Shown here in pieces: positions 8,201 through 16,754 of a stretch of DNA of 28,353 bases. Numbering within the stretch: the stretch's first letter is position 1; each line of letters opens with the position of its first letter. The stretch is from the NCBI GenBank assembly GCA_000444245.1, contig KE605016.1, positions 818 to 29,170 of the forward strand, read 5' to 3'. A model generated the notes under the pieces. That model saw nothing but the letters and a program-made list of their open reading frames with translations, ran no database searches and was not told the origin of the DNA. Position numbers and translations under genes: made by a program. The DNA comes from Botryllus schlosseri (taxonomy: Eukaryota; Chordata; Ascidiacea; Stolidobranchia; Styelidae).

Positions 8201-11085
8201 CGTAATGCGGGGACCTGTGGAGCAAGCTTTCGAGCTAACTGGTCTGAAACTGCCAGAAATATTCAGCAGCAACCGATTCATCAAAAATGTGTTATTGAGC
8301 ATTTCTTTTTGTGGACTAATCTTCGGCTGGTTTGTGCGGATCAAATGTTTGCAAAAATGAAGGCGCGGGTGGTTGCCAACAAGGTTGAAAAGCACACTAA
8401 TGCAGTGGATCATAGCCGTGGTACACCAGATTAAATAATAAGCACCCAGAAACCTGTCCAGGTTAATGGTCCTTCTATAAAGGATCAACTTTGGTGTTCA
8501 CACGGGCTCGCGGCATCGATATATGGGAATATATCATGCGTGATCTGAAATTTGGTCAAGTCATATTAGGCATGCTATGGAAGCACAATCGATCGACCTG
8601 TTATACATCCGCTGGTCAGCATTTGTTGAAAGGACGGCTTAGCGTTCGAAATAAGTACGATGGTGTTACCTGTCAAATCCAGTATTTTCCTATGGGCTCT
8701 TCTGCATGTTGGACTTAACAGCGCTGAAAGTTTCGCGAAAAAGCCATCGTTCGTTTTCAACTGAGTCAACATACTGTTCCACCAAATATCCTCATTTTCT
8801 CGCAGAGTAAGAATGATCTAGAAAATAACATAGATATAACGAAGTTGGTTGAGAAAATTTCAAGCGGTTGTTTGAGCTTGTGCAGGTTCTGAAGTCAATC
8901 AATATGATTAATATTTTTTCTGTTGGGGTTGGTTATGAAATCCCGACGGGGCGGGCGTTTTCACAGGCATATATATAATAGGATGGTGGGAAGGTTCTGT
9001 TCACGTTTGTGTTCGGAAGGCAAACCTCGATAATTCAAAAGTCGTGTTGGCAAATTACCCTTGGAAGGTTCAACACACATGTTTTGTGGAATAGCATAAT
9101 TTTACAGTAATCCTAACACAGGGTGGCCATACGTCCACTTTTAAGGGGATTTGTGCTCTCTATCGACTTTTGTGAAAGTGTCCTCGGCGGACGCCGAAAT
9201 GATGAACTCTTTTTTGATAATTTGTTCTATCGTTTGAAATTTTTGTTAAATGTTAAAATGTAAATTGGCCTGAGATATAGGGAATAAGCGTTCAAGTGAC
9301 GGTCCGGCGTGCTTTTCGGGACTTGAGCCAGAAAAATGACCTTTTTATTAGTGAACCAACCACAAAATGGGGAACAATTTACCACTTTTTCCCGATCTGA
9401 AAATTTTCAAGAAGTGTCATCTTCTCAGATTCCCAAAATATGGTAACCCTATCCTAACATAAAAATCTTTTGAATTGCAGCTTCCTATAGTACTCCCTGC
9501 ATCACGATGACAACAGGAACGATAATCATCCAGCACAAGACAAAGCCAAACATAGCCTAAAATGTTACTGATTCAAAGAAACTTTGCTTGAAATATCCTA
9601 ATATGTCGGTTGATTCACCTCTGACAAAACGCTACGGTTGAAACGGGCTAGACTAGAGCGAGCTCATGAGCTTATATTCCCGCACATAGTTTGTCATTCC
9701 TGATGATATGAAGTCATAAATAATGTTCGATTGCGTACTTCAAATTTGTTTCTGGGCTCAGCAGATTCTCAAAATATTCTCACAATACTGGGTGCGAATA
9801 ATGGGTCTTTGTGGTCCGAAAACTAACCCTGAATATATTAAAATGCGACCCAGTCGCGAATGATCATGATAGGACATTTCATTGCTCAAGTCACATCGTC
9901 ATGCATGATATCTCCCGAGTGAAACCAATGGCACTCTGATTAATGTACTTGTCCGGCAATATCTGTTACGGACAGGTACACACAGATACACACAGAAAGG
10001 CAAAAAGTGATTTGTGTTTGAATTCTCATTGTGATATCGCCTCATATGTTCGTACGTTAGTGCATGTTCCCATTAACCATAACTACGAGATATGTTGCGA
10101 GAGTACCGTTCCGGTACCGATTATGTTTTATTTCCTTATCATAACTATTAGAGCGGGGCACGGATAGCATGGATGGACTGGATATCTGCAAGATATTTTT
10201 TTTAATTTTTTGCCAGAGCCGGATCGGAGACGGGCTCACACTTTTGCTGGCAGATCTGGATTCGTTCTTTTCCTTCGGGAGTAGTGAGCAGGATTTAGCC
10301 AGATCCTGGGGGATAATTAGCGTGAAATTTTTGGCCGGGCCAGGATTTATGCTTTTTTCTTATACGCCCGGAGTCGGATCGGAACCGGATTCCATTTTGA
10401 ATAGGGCTATCATGTGTCCTCTTTTGGGAGGATTTGTCCTATTTTTTTCCAGGAAATCGAAAACGTCCTTCGAGGACGCCTAAATGTCCTCCATTTTGGA
10501 AATGAGTCCTTCTTTATAGCTTTGACAGCCAGGGTAATGGGCAGGCTGAACCCGAAAACGCCAAGAATTACGCAAAATCTGTTATGTCGACGTTCGGGCG
10601 GGTCATTCGGGGGTAGGACTGAAAAAGGGACTTTTTAGTCAACACCACAGCAGTATCGTTATCGTTAAAAAGTGGGTAATTCTGGAGTCGAGTCGGAAAG
10701 ATGACCTTTTTAGTCACCACAACAAAATTTCCAGTGCAAATTTTAGAATTAAAAACTATACCCTATCTCGTATGTCCCTGGTCAAATGCTATTGTCCCCT
10801 TCCTTAGTCATCCGTGATGGATATATCGCTCACCTTTGCATCAGGAAAGGCCTTATGTATCTCGTCCCAGAAAAAGCAAGCGGGTACATCGACTACTGCG
10901 TCGACATCTTGATACATGCGGCGGAAATCTTCGGTTGACCATCCTTTGTGCAATATGTCTACGTAATCATCTTGCTTTAGCACGATGTGCTCCAAGACAT
11001 CGTCTACGACGAAACCAAGCTGCGCTAACGCGGTGTTCATCGACTTGGTCCCTGTTTTCGGCAGGCCGGCGACGATTACCTTCAT
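4908..11085 (-). CDS. Sulfotransferase-like gene B (Sulfotransfer_4-type), four exons, 276 aa
   Basis: Spliced coding sequence: 11085-10834, 8817-8670, 7419-7310, 5228-4908 (252+148+110+321 nt), with consistent phases (0, 1, 0) and GT-AG junctions. The protein starts MKVIVAGLPKTGTKSM, a P-loop-like motif that binds the 5'-phosphosulfate of PAPS in sulfotransferases. Next are 'DAVVDVPACFFWDEIHKAFPDAK' (about 62-84) and IILTLRENEDIWWNSM (85-100), whose Arg and Ser fit the 3'-phosphate-binding site. This order is that of Sulfotransfer_4-like proteins, which databases often label 'NAD-dependent epimerase/dehydratase'. The C-terminal exon has GWKPLCEFLGLPIP (about 185-198) and a hydrophobic segment at about 231-250 that may anchor the protein in a membrane. 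The acceptor substrate is unknown. I chose the MKV start over an in-frame Met 24 nt upstream because the family begins there. No disabling change is visible. Introns are 2.0, 1.25 and 2.1 kb and contain transposon insertions. Confidence 0.85.
5330..5560. repeat. Dispersed repeat fragment, CCGACTC/GGATCGGA-rich
   Basis: This part of gene B intron 3 is rich in 'gatccgactccgg' and 'gagccgactctgg'. The same vocabulary (gccggatcggagac, gagtcggatcggaaccgg) fills 10195-10400 in intron 1. The two look like pieces of one dispersed repeat family; ends and class could not be determined. Confidence 0.4.
5803..6905. mobile_element. Candidate non-autonomous hAT element in gene B intron 3
   Basis: The left end reads CAGGGGTTCTTAAACC and the right end, reverse complemented, CAGGGGCTTTTAAACTATGC. 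These agree at most of the first 14 positions, with 'tcgcgaatcc'-like GC-rich sequence inside both. The flanking 8-mers (tcgagtgg and tcgtacga) match only in part, so pairing of these ends is uncertain. No transposase frame was recognised inside. Confidence 0.4.
5930..6040. repeat. Short GTTCACGTTCG-type repeat, copy 1
   Basis: The stretch consists of inverted and direct copies of 'gaacgtg/gttcacgttcg' and 'gaaccttggaaggttc'. Similar blocks occur at about 8985-9085 and 20360-20450, all within introns of the two sulfotransferase-like genes. It is probably a short palindromic repeat family; its class is unknown. Confidence 0.5.
7088..7137. repeat. AAAT-rich simple repeat
   Basis: Short run of AAATA units. 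The neighbouring non-repetitive sequence aligns with gene A intron 3 (about 19960-20110), so the run probably expanded after the duplication. Confidence 0.6.
7310..7419 (-). CDS. Gene B exon 3 (residues 134-170)
   Basis: The acceptor is ttcttag and the donor TCG|GTGAGT. It encodes GILVLGCPFVQPFFKN followed by NAQLAKKGYRSHNAYVMS, matching the 'YxxHNxxV' segment that precedes the last helix region in this sulfotransferase family. Confidence 0.85.
7420..8669. other. Gene B intron 2
   Basis: 1250 bp against 481 bp for the same intron in gene A. The extra length contains AT-rich sequence at 7435-7500 and otherwise unassigned DNA. A small open frame with a hydrophobic segment is present on the + strand at 8205-8360 (separate entry). 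No complete transposon could be bounded here. Confidence 0.6.
8205..8360 (+). other. Unassigned 51-codon open frame with a hydrophobic segment
   Basis: Starting MRGPVEQAFELTGLKLPEIF, it encodes a leader, then a basic linker and a 17-residue hydrophobic stretch (VLLSISFCGLIFGWFV) followed by RIKCLQK and a stop. The composition looks protein-like rather than repeat-derived. A splice-acceptor-like TAG precedes the frame at 8193-8195, so it could be a terminal exon or a fragment of a captured gene. I do not recognise the family, and it lies antisense within gene B intron 2. It could also be chance. Confidence 0.15.
8670..8817 (-). CDS. Gene B exon 2 (residues 85-134)
   Basis: The acceptor is ttattttctag, and the exon begins IILTLRENEDIWWNSM. 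The donor is GACAG|GTAACA. It is one codon longer than exon 2 of gene A, in the RRAHRKILDLT stretch. It is only about 65% identical in protein to gene A here. Confidence 0.85.
8985..9085. repeat. Short GTTCACGTTCG-type repeat, copy 2
   Basis: The stretch runs from 'gaaggttctgttcacgtttg' through 'aattcaaaagt' to 'cttggaaggttcaacac', echoing the copies at 5930-6040 and 20360-20450. It lies in gene B intron 1, just before the 333 bp hAT-like element. Confidence 0.5.
9119..9451 (+). mobile_element. 333 bp hAT-like MITE with 8 bp target duplication
   Basis: The left end is CAGGGTGGCCATACGTCC and the right end reverse complements to TAGGGTTACCATATTTTGG. It is flanked on both sides by TCCTAACA (9111-9118 and 9452-9459), a perfect 8 bp duplication as hAT elements make. 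The interior has 'gtcctcggcggacgcc' and no coding capacity. It sits in intron 1 of gene B and is absent from gene A, so it post-dates the duplication or was lost there. It is related to the copies at 764-1276 and 10404-10800. Confidence 0.75.
10195..10400. repeat. Dispersed repeat fragment, GGATCGGA-rich
   Basis: GC-rich stretch in gene B intron 1 with repeated 'ccggatcgga', 'ggccgggccagg' and 'gagtcggatcggaaccgg', resembling 5330-5560. It abuts the decayed hAT-like copy that follows. Class unknown. Confidence 0.4.
10404..10800 (+). mobile_element. Decayed hAT-like copy, TACCATA/CGTCC family
   Basis: It begins GGCTATCATGTGTCCTC and continues with repeated 'gtcctc' and 'cgaggacgcc', then 'gatgacctttttagtcacc', the internal motifs of the elements at 764-1276 and 9119-9451. 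The ends are eroded and no target duplication is visible. Its last bases lie within 40 bp of gene B exon 1. Confidence 0.5.
10834..11085 (-). CDS. Gene B exon 1 (residues 1-84)
   Basis: It encodes the PAPS-binding P-loop and the DAVVDVPACFFW motif. The donor is AAG|GTGAGC at 10833. It is about 92-93% identical in nucleotides to exon 1 of gene A by eye (about 19 differences in 252), with a 68-base stretch without any difference. Confidence 0.9.
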
Positions 11086-11228
11086 ATCGGCACTCCGCGC
11101 GATCCTCACAGATCCAATGTAATATCGGTATCTCCGCTACTCGGTAGTACGATGATACTGTACAATGTTTCAGAACTGCAAGCAGTGGCGGTACTAAAGC
11201 CCGAATGAAGTGAAGCGAATAACACGAG

Positions 11229-11250
11229 GCGCCTGTAGCAATATCAACAA
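11229..11250. promoter_or_regulatory. Conserved 22-nt promoter block upstream of gene B
   Basis: The block reads gcgcctgtagca followed by atatcaacaa and is identical at 21706-21727 upstream of gene A. It lies 144 bp upstream of the gene B ATG and 156 bp in gene A. Surrounding sequence is homologous but more diverged, so this may be a transcription factor site or core promoter element kept after the duplication. Confidence 0.35.
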
Positions 11251-11541
11251 ATCGATCATGCCGAATCCTAACATTTATGTTGACTTAGTATAGTGCTGTA
11301 GAAATCGCAATTATGCAACTATATGAACTCGTCAACCTCCGTCAATCAAGACTATAGCAACGTATATAGGTATTTTGGAACGATTTCTATCTATATCAGT
11401 GGTTCCTGACCTTTTTGTTGTCCCCATTAGACAAATTATTAATTCTGCGGACCTCGGCCTAAATTTTGCCTGAATCTCAATTAGCATACTATCGACTATT
11501 GTGATAAACTGATAATGATGATACTTGGCTATTCTGTACTG

Positions 11542-12421
11542 CAGGGGTTCCCAAACTTTTTATGGTCGCGACGTCAAATTTCGATTTGAAAATGTTCCAC
11601 GACTCCGGCTCTAAATTTGGCGTGCTGATACTAAAATCTGTTCGACTCTTTCGCCCAAACCTATTCACGGCATACATAGGGAAAGCTGGCGACTATGTGT
11701 GTAGTAATAGAAATTATATCGTCCACCTTCGCCTCTCGTCGAGTTCGTCCTGGCCAGCAATGCTTTGATTTGAACAAATTTTCCTTAAGGTACTCGATTT
11801 GCGACTGGTAATACGATATTTCTGTCGTGGCGCACCAGACCGATAAGGTGACAAGCGCCACAATGTCCCATTTTCAAAATAAATTTTAATAATAATAATA
11901 TCGTCCACCTCCGTCCATCGATTAAGAAACTAAATCAATACTATATAGCAACGTATTATGGTCTCTTGGAACTATTTCTATCTATATCCAATCGAGGTAG
12001 TCGAGTATTGTTACGTGAAATTCTGCATCACACGAAATACAGATAACGAACTTATTCGACCGCGCCATGCGCATGTGTCTTTTGTATGTATTTGTTACCA
12101 CGTAGCGCTACCAGTCACTTGTAATTTTCCCGGAAGGAGAAATTACCGTCCTGCTGGTTTCTATGCTCCCGACACTTTAATCTTCAAAATAAGGGCCAGC
12201 AGACACCAACCTTACGTTATAGTAGGTGGCGCTTTAAAATGACGCTTCGACTCGTCTATTTTGAATTATGAACTGAACTATTCAGAAATGATCCGCCGAA
12301 AGCATCCACCTAATTGAAAATCTTCTAATAGTCGTTGGTATTTAATTTTCGTCCCCGCGACCCAAGAAGATAGGCAAACGAACCCATCAGGGTGGCGACC
12401 CCTAGTTTCGGAACCCCTGTG
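11542..12421. mobile_element. Inner hAT-like element nested in the outer hAT
   Basis: The left end is CAGGGGTTCCCAAACTTTTT and the right end (12419) reverse complements to CAGGGGTTCCGAAAC. CTGTACTG occurs immediately left (11534-11541) and again at 12422-12429, two bases beyond the expected right end. This suggests an 8 bp target duplication with a dinucleotide left over or a slightly longer right terminus. No transposase frame seen. It contains a SINE-like insert at 11734-11897. Confidence 0.75.
11734..11897 (+). mobile_element. SINE-like insert (about 164 bp) with (AAT)n tail
   Basis: The segment lies between two near-identical 18-mers, ATATCGTCCACCT followed by TCGCC (from 11716) and by CCGTC (from 11898), as expected of the target duplication of a LINE-mobilised element. 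It ends in 'aaataaattttaataataat', a simple-repeat tail. The body has an inverted pair (tggcg near 11828, cgcca near 11857). No tRNA promoter boxes could be confirmed, so it could be another short retroposon. Confidence 0.5.
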
Positions 12422-12721
12422 CTGTACTGTGTCAAATTGACCGAACGAACAAAAGTTGTATACGCCATTGGTATAAAAATGAATGAACAATTGACACATT
12501 ACTAAAATAAAGAAACATCTGCACAGCAGGGAAAGAGGGTCATAGATTTTTAGCATGAGTTGCGCCTCGCACTGTTAGGACTTAAATAAAAGGCCATTGC
12601 TGCCTTTTCTGAACTAACCCGCATGATTTCTATTACGTAATAGACGAGGCAATCCTGATTTGTCTGTAATCGACATGTGCTGTGGTAGATGTAGTATTGT
12701 TGACTGTAGGGTCAATGTACA

Positions 12722-12747
12722 GTACATTGTACAGTTGTACAATGTAC
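12722..12747. repeat. Perfect 11-bp hairpin, 4-nt loop
   Basis: GTACATTGTAC, loop AGTT, GTACAATGTAC. It lies within the outer hAT element and may be part of its internal structure. Further copies of 'tgtac' surround it. Confidence 0.8.
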
Positions 12748-13057
12748 GCACTGTATGCTACGGAATCCAAATCGGCCTGGTGTAAATAATTACCATTGTA
12801 GTCGACAAACACCATGATTACCACAAACAACAACAAGGCTGTACGCAAGAAGTATCATTTTATCGCATACCGGTAGTGTTTATACTCGCATGTTTGAGCT
12901 TGACACGTGCGCTTTTAAAGAGAGTAATGAAAGTAATAAGATCGCTTTTCATTCCCCCAAAAATTCATCAAGGCAATCACGGACCCCAAATGCCTTCTCG
13001 CGTACCCCCAAGGGGTCCGTGTAGGCCTACCCATGGTTAGGAACCACTGATCTATAT

Positions 13058-13492
13058 ACAACCGAAGTAGTAGAGTAGGCCTACTGCCGCGGCTATTCGA
13101 CCGCGCCGCGCGTGTGTCCAGGTATATTATAATTATACTGTTAAAGCAGAAATTCCGAATTTCCGCTTTATTGATTTCTACGCTCCCAGCCGTTATTTGC
13201 CTGGTGCAGGGGTCAGTAACCTTGGGCCAGCAAGCAGTTTTGTAACAGGCTCGCAATAATAAACTATTGACGGTTCTTGGTGTAGGTTACTTTTTGATGC
13301 TGAATCCAAAACTGTTATCCGTTTTCTTCAATCCGGTCAAGTTTTTTGGCAAATTGCATTAGAATTTTCGAAAACTGCAGATTTCAGCGTTATGCGATTA
13401 AGATTTGTGACGTCATAAAAAGAATTAAGCAATAAAGTTTCGACGAAAAGCTTAGAAAATATTTCAATTATGACGAAGACCATTCCCTATAG
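13058..13492. other. Repeat-derived spacer between two hAT elements
   Basis: The first part (to about 13206) is the right half of the repeat into which the outer hAT inserted. At 13207 a hAT-like terminus starts (CAGGGGTCAGTAACC, then ccagcaagcagttt), closely resembling the one at 16755. The remainder to 13484 is AT-rich and non-coding and includes a perfect TGACGTCA palindrome at 13408-13415. The last 8 bases (13485-13492) are the left target duplication of the next element. Confidence 0.5.
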
Positions 13493-14827
13493 CAGTGGTC
13501 GGGAACCTATGGCTCGCGAGCCATATATGGCTCTTTTGGCATAAAGTATGGCTCTTTGCGAAAATTCTAATTTTGTGCATAATTTATCAATATTGCTGCA
13601 ACTTGTAATTAAATCTTCAGCACGACCAGTATAATTATTCTTGTGGCAGTATAAACATGTCTTTGAGAGGTGAATACAGTGGCGTATTCCGGGCTAGGGG
13701 CTCGGACCCCGTTTCAAAATCCTCAAATCTAAGTTGCTGTCTCGCCTCCGCCACGAAATCTCGGATTGCACGATGCGTTGATTGCTCAATGAGAATAGCA
13801 GACAAGGCGACGCCTGTATGACAATGCAGTTTTCAAATACACATTGTGTTCCCGATCTACGGCGAGAAATGAACTCCGTGGAAGTGACATTCACAATTAC
13901 AAATTCAAATTACAAACAACGCCATAGTGATCAACGTTCTTGATTGACAAAGTAGCTTTGTAGTTTCTGTTCAAATGCAGGCGTGTGGCACAACGTTGTG
14001 TTACCGCTGAATACTTTGAGAATTGAGAAATCGAATCGGAATCGGTGTGGCTATTACATTCAATTTTTTTTTGAAATATTTTATTCCGCATGAATACATG
14101 AAATGAAATATGCGATACGAATAAATATAATCGCGACTTCGGTCTAAGAGCCGTTTCTGGGGTTTTCGAGGTTGTTGATTACGAATATCACATTAGTGAT
14201 TAGAGATTCGATCTTATACCCCTAAAAAAGTCCAAAATTACTGTATTTACCATTGAATATTTCACTTGGCAAGAAGAAAATCGTAGTTTTTTCTAATTTA
14301 TACTGCACTTCAATAGATAATAATTGACTATGAAGAACCCTCATGTCGTCTCCATGGGTTATCTCCAAAATAAGGGTCAATCTGAGAAAACTAAGGTCAT
14401 TTTCGGAATCAGCGCCCTTCAGAACCACCAAACCCACTCTCACTTTGTATGCCTAAAACTATGTGTTGACCAGTGTTATAAATATTATAAATTCTATGAT
14501 ATTTACGATGAATTGCGCTATGCTAATCCCGGCCGTGCCTCACCAATGCCTTACCTCCCCTTTCACATTATATTTTCGAACAATAAATAGGTAAGTTGCG
14601 TGATTTTCGTAGTCAAAATGTTCAAAATCTAGTAGACAGGTAAGGCCATATCCTCAAGACGAACCTACGATCTCGTATAACTGACGAAAATCGACGAATT
14701 TGCGCTACGATGACGTCACAATTTTTCAATTGTGACGTATTGAATAAAACGTATGGCTCTTTGGAAGTTAAGATGAAAAATATGGGGTCAATATGGCTCT
14801 TCGGACAAAAAAGGTTCCCGACCACTG
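13493..14827. mobile_element. 1335 bp hAT element with perfect 8 bp target duplication
   Basis: The left end CAGTGGTCGGGAACCTATGG and the right end, reverse complement CAGTGGTCGGGAACCTTTTT, match for the first 16 bases. CCCTATAG is duplicated exactly at 13485-13492 and 14828-14835. Just inside the left end is the palindrome ggctcgcgagcc, and 'atggctctt' recurs near both ends. A related right end occurs at 19370-19408. No transposase frame was found. A foreign-looking start, CAGTGGCGTATTCCGGGC at about 13677, may be a further insertion. Confidence 0.85.
14711..14739. repeat. Imperfect inverted repeat around a TGACGTCA palindrome
   Basis: CGTCACAATT and AATTGTGACG face each other across a short loop, so the stretch can form a hairpin, and the left arm contains the perfect cAMP-response-like palindrome TGACGTCA (14711-14718). 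It lies near the right end of the hAT element 13493-14827. Confidence 0.65.
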
Positions 14828-15059
14828 CCCTATAGTATACTGTAAAGATGTTTCAGGTTTAATATCAGTTTCGGGCATAGTCCACAGATCGACAGAACGG
14901 TGATTTTTTTTTGCACTCGCCTATAAAGAGTTTGAAGGCAGTACTATACATAATGACATAATGGTTCTGTTGCTGTTGGACAATTGGACATTCAGGGAAG
15001 CTCGCTGAATGCTATGAAAACACGAAATTCCTTTTGAAACCTCTTCAGTACAGCGAACA

Positions 15060-15798
15060 CAAATGAAAAATATTTGGTGACTTGAAAATGATTTCGATAC
15101 TTCTTCACAGGGCCACAGGCCGGTTACACTAAACATCCATTTCTGTGGAACTCGAGGGCTGATGATAACTACTGCACACAAATTTGCTGGCCACTCAGAA
15201 CAAGTTTTAGACCTGGTTTTGAAAATGTCAAGTATGCTTTCTTATAGTTGATCCACAAAATATTTTGCCACCTCTCGACATTAAACTTGGTCTCATAAAA
15301 AGATATACCTGGGCATTTGATAAAGATGGCCCAGCCTTCAAGTTAAAATTAAATTACCCCGTATCTGTGAAGTGAAGCTACGATCAAAGGAGTCTTTGAT
15401 AGGCCACAGATCTGTGAACTGATCAAAGACGAAGGTTTCACTGCACACAGGGGTGCAGTAGAAAAAAGACCATGGACAGCTTTTCGAGTAGTAATTTAAA
15501 CTTTCCTGGAAAGCATAGAAACCCTGATCACGAAGCACAGGTCAAAGAGCTGCGTGAAAGCTTTCAAGCCCTTGGAGCCCTGATGTCTGTGAAAATGCAC
15601 TTTCCGAGTTCTCATTACGATTACTTTCCAGTGAACAGTGGTGATTACAGCAACAAACAAGGAGAGAGATTCAACCAAGACCTTCGCCAGATGGAAGAAA
15701 TGTATCAAGGATACACGGATGTAAACATGTTTGCAGATTGCTGTTGGTGCTTAAAGAGAGATCCGAACATAACTCCAAACATGGAAGTGGATCTTTAA
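15060..15798 (+). pseudogene. Decayed copy of a multicopy animal protein family ('QGERFxQD' family)
   Basis: Pieces in more than one frame match, in order, a protein family I recall as high-copy in several invertebrate genomes: GDLKMISILL, WPLRTSFRPGFENVKYAF, ILPPLDIKLGLIKRYTWAFD, KGVFDRPQICELIKDEGF, then a 108-codon open frame from 15472 with HYDYFPVNSGDYSNKQGERF, NQDLRQMEEMYQG and ADCCWCLKRD. The conserved cores in relatives are of the form LPPLHIKLGLMK and QGERFHQD. The family has no function I can name; high copy number suggests a mobile element or an expanded gene. The copy is interrupted by several stops and frame changes, has no intron evidence, and starts about 230 bp after the hAT element. 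The true 5' limit is uncertain. Confidence 0.6.
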
Positions 15799-16754
15799 GC
15801 GACATTTATTGTCAGCATCAATCATTTGTATCTAATGTTGTTTACGTATCTATAGTGTAAGACATTAACTTCTAGCGCCATTGAACAAAATTATGATTTC
15901 TTGGTTAGTTGTAAGTGCTTTATTTCCACTGCGTTATAATATTTCAGTAGTATTCGAAGCGGCTATCATTGCAAAAACCTTGAATTCAAATGAAGATACC
16001 ATCTTGAAAAAATTGACAACATGCATGACCAATTAAGCTACCACAGACATTAGTTTATTTGTGTACAATAATGACCAAAAGCTAGCATGATTGAATATGT
16101 TATGAAGAAAAATATTGACCTGATTGAAAAAACCTGGTTGCATTTTTGAGTTCAGCGCAAAAAATTGATCCAGAGCAGTTAAAACATCTTTGACCTTTTA
16201 AAATTAATTTTCAAACGCAGCGCATGTTTTAAACAGTGTTTTAAACAAAGGCCTTTAAAAGAATAGTTTTTTTTAAGTTGTAAAATTATGCCATACTTGT
16301 GTAAATACGTTCCAAAAACATGTAGTATGAGCCTACAGACTATTATCACCTAATTTAGCCGACGTATATCAATATGGGATGGTTGGAACCCTCAAAATAG
16401 TCGGTTCAACAGTTATAGTACAGATGTTTCGACAAAGGAGCTATATATTTACCCTATATTTTCACTTTTCAATGTCAATCCATTATGACGTCACAATTGA
16501 ATTTTCGTGATGTCATGGCTTAAAAAATAAAAAATGAAAAACATGTTTTAAACAAGGGCCTTGTTTTGAACGTGTTTGTTTTAAATTGATTTTTGTTTTA
16601 ATGCAACCCTATATGCAATGTATACATTACCCCAGAGTCGCCAATAAACCGTAACGATTATTTGTTCTTGCAGTTTCCGAGTTGCCACAGGTATTACTGA
16701 AAACTGCCCATGCCAAAAGCGTTAGGACGTGCTGACTATGTTATTCGTCTTGAA
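15799..16754. other. AT-rich intergenic DNA with a possible TIR element
   Basis: No coding frame is supported. From about 16130 to 16607 the ends are CTGGTTGCATTTTTGAG and, reverse complemented, AGGGTTGCATTAAAAC, with 'gttttaaaca' repeated inside. This may be a small inverted-repeat element; no target duplication is visible. A perfect TGACGTCA palindrome lies at 16486-16493. Confidence 0.3.

Larger units (their letters stand above)
11397..13049. mobile_element. hAT element with perfect 8 bp target duplication, outer of the nest
   Basis: The left end is CAGTGGTTCCTGACC and the right end reverse complements to CAGTGGTTCCTAACCATGGG. It is flanked by ATCTATAT at 11389-11396 and 13050-13057, an exact 8 bp duplication. 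Gross length is 1653 bp including a second element inserted at 11542-12421. No transposase frame was recognised, so it is non-autonomous. The target sequence on either side (11297-11396 and 13058-13206) resembles the DNA at 11890-12220 inside the inner element, so it landed in a copy of that repeat family. Confidence 0.85.

Noticed and set aside
8120-8215. tRNA-like or SINE-like sequence on the - strand (GTTTCAATCC resembling a B box)
   Set aside because: The flanking bases cannot form a T-stem and no A box or cloverleaf could be drawn.
8192-8488. 98-codon - strand frame in gene B intron 2
   Set aside because: It has no family resemblance and overlaps the + strand frame at 8205-8360, of which it is largely the antisense.
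12915-13256. 113-codon - strand open frame
   Set aside because: It is assembled from the right end of a hAT element, its target repeat and another hAT terminus, so it is a chance frame in repeats.
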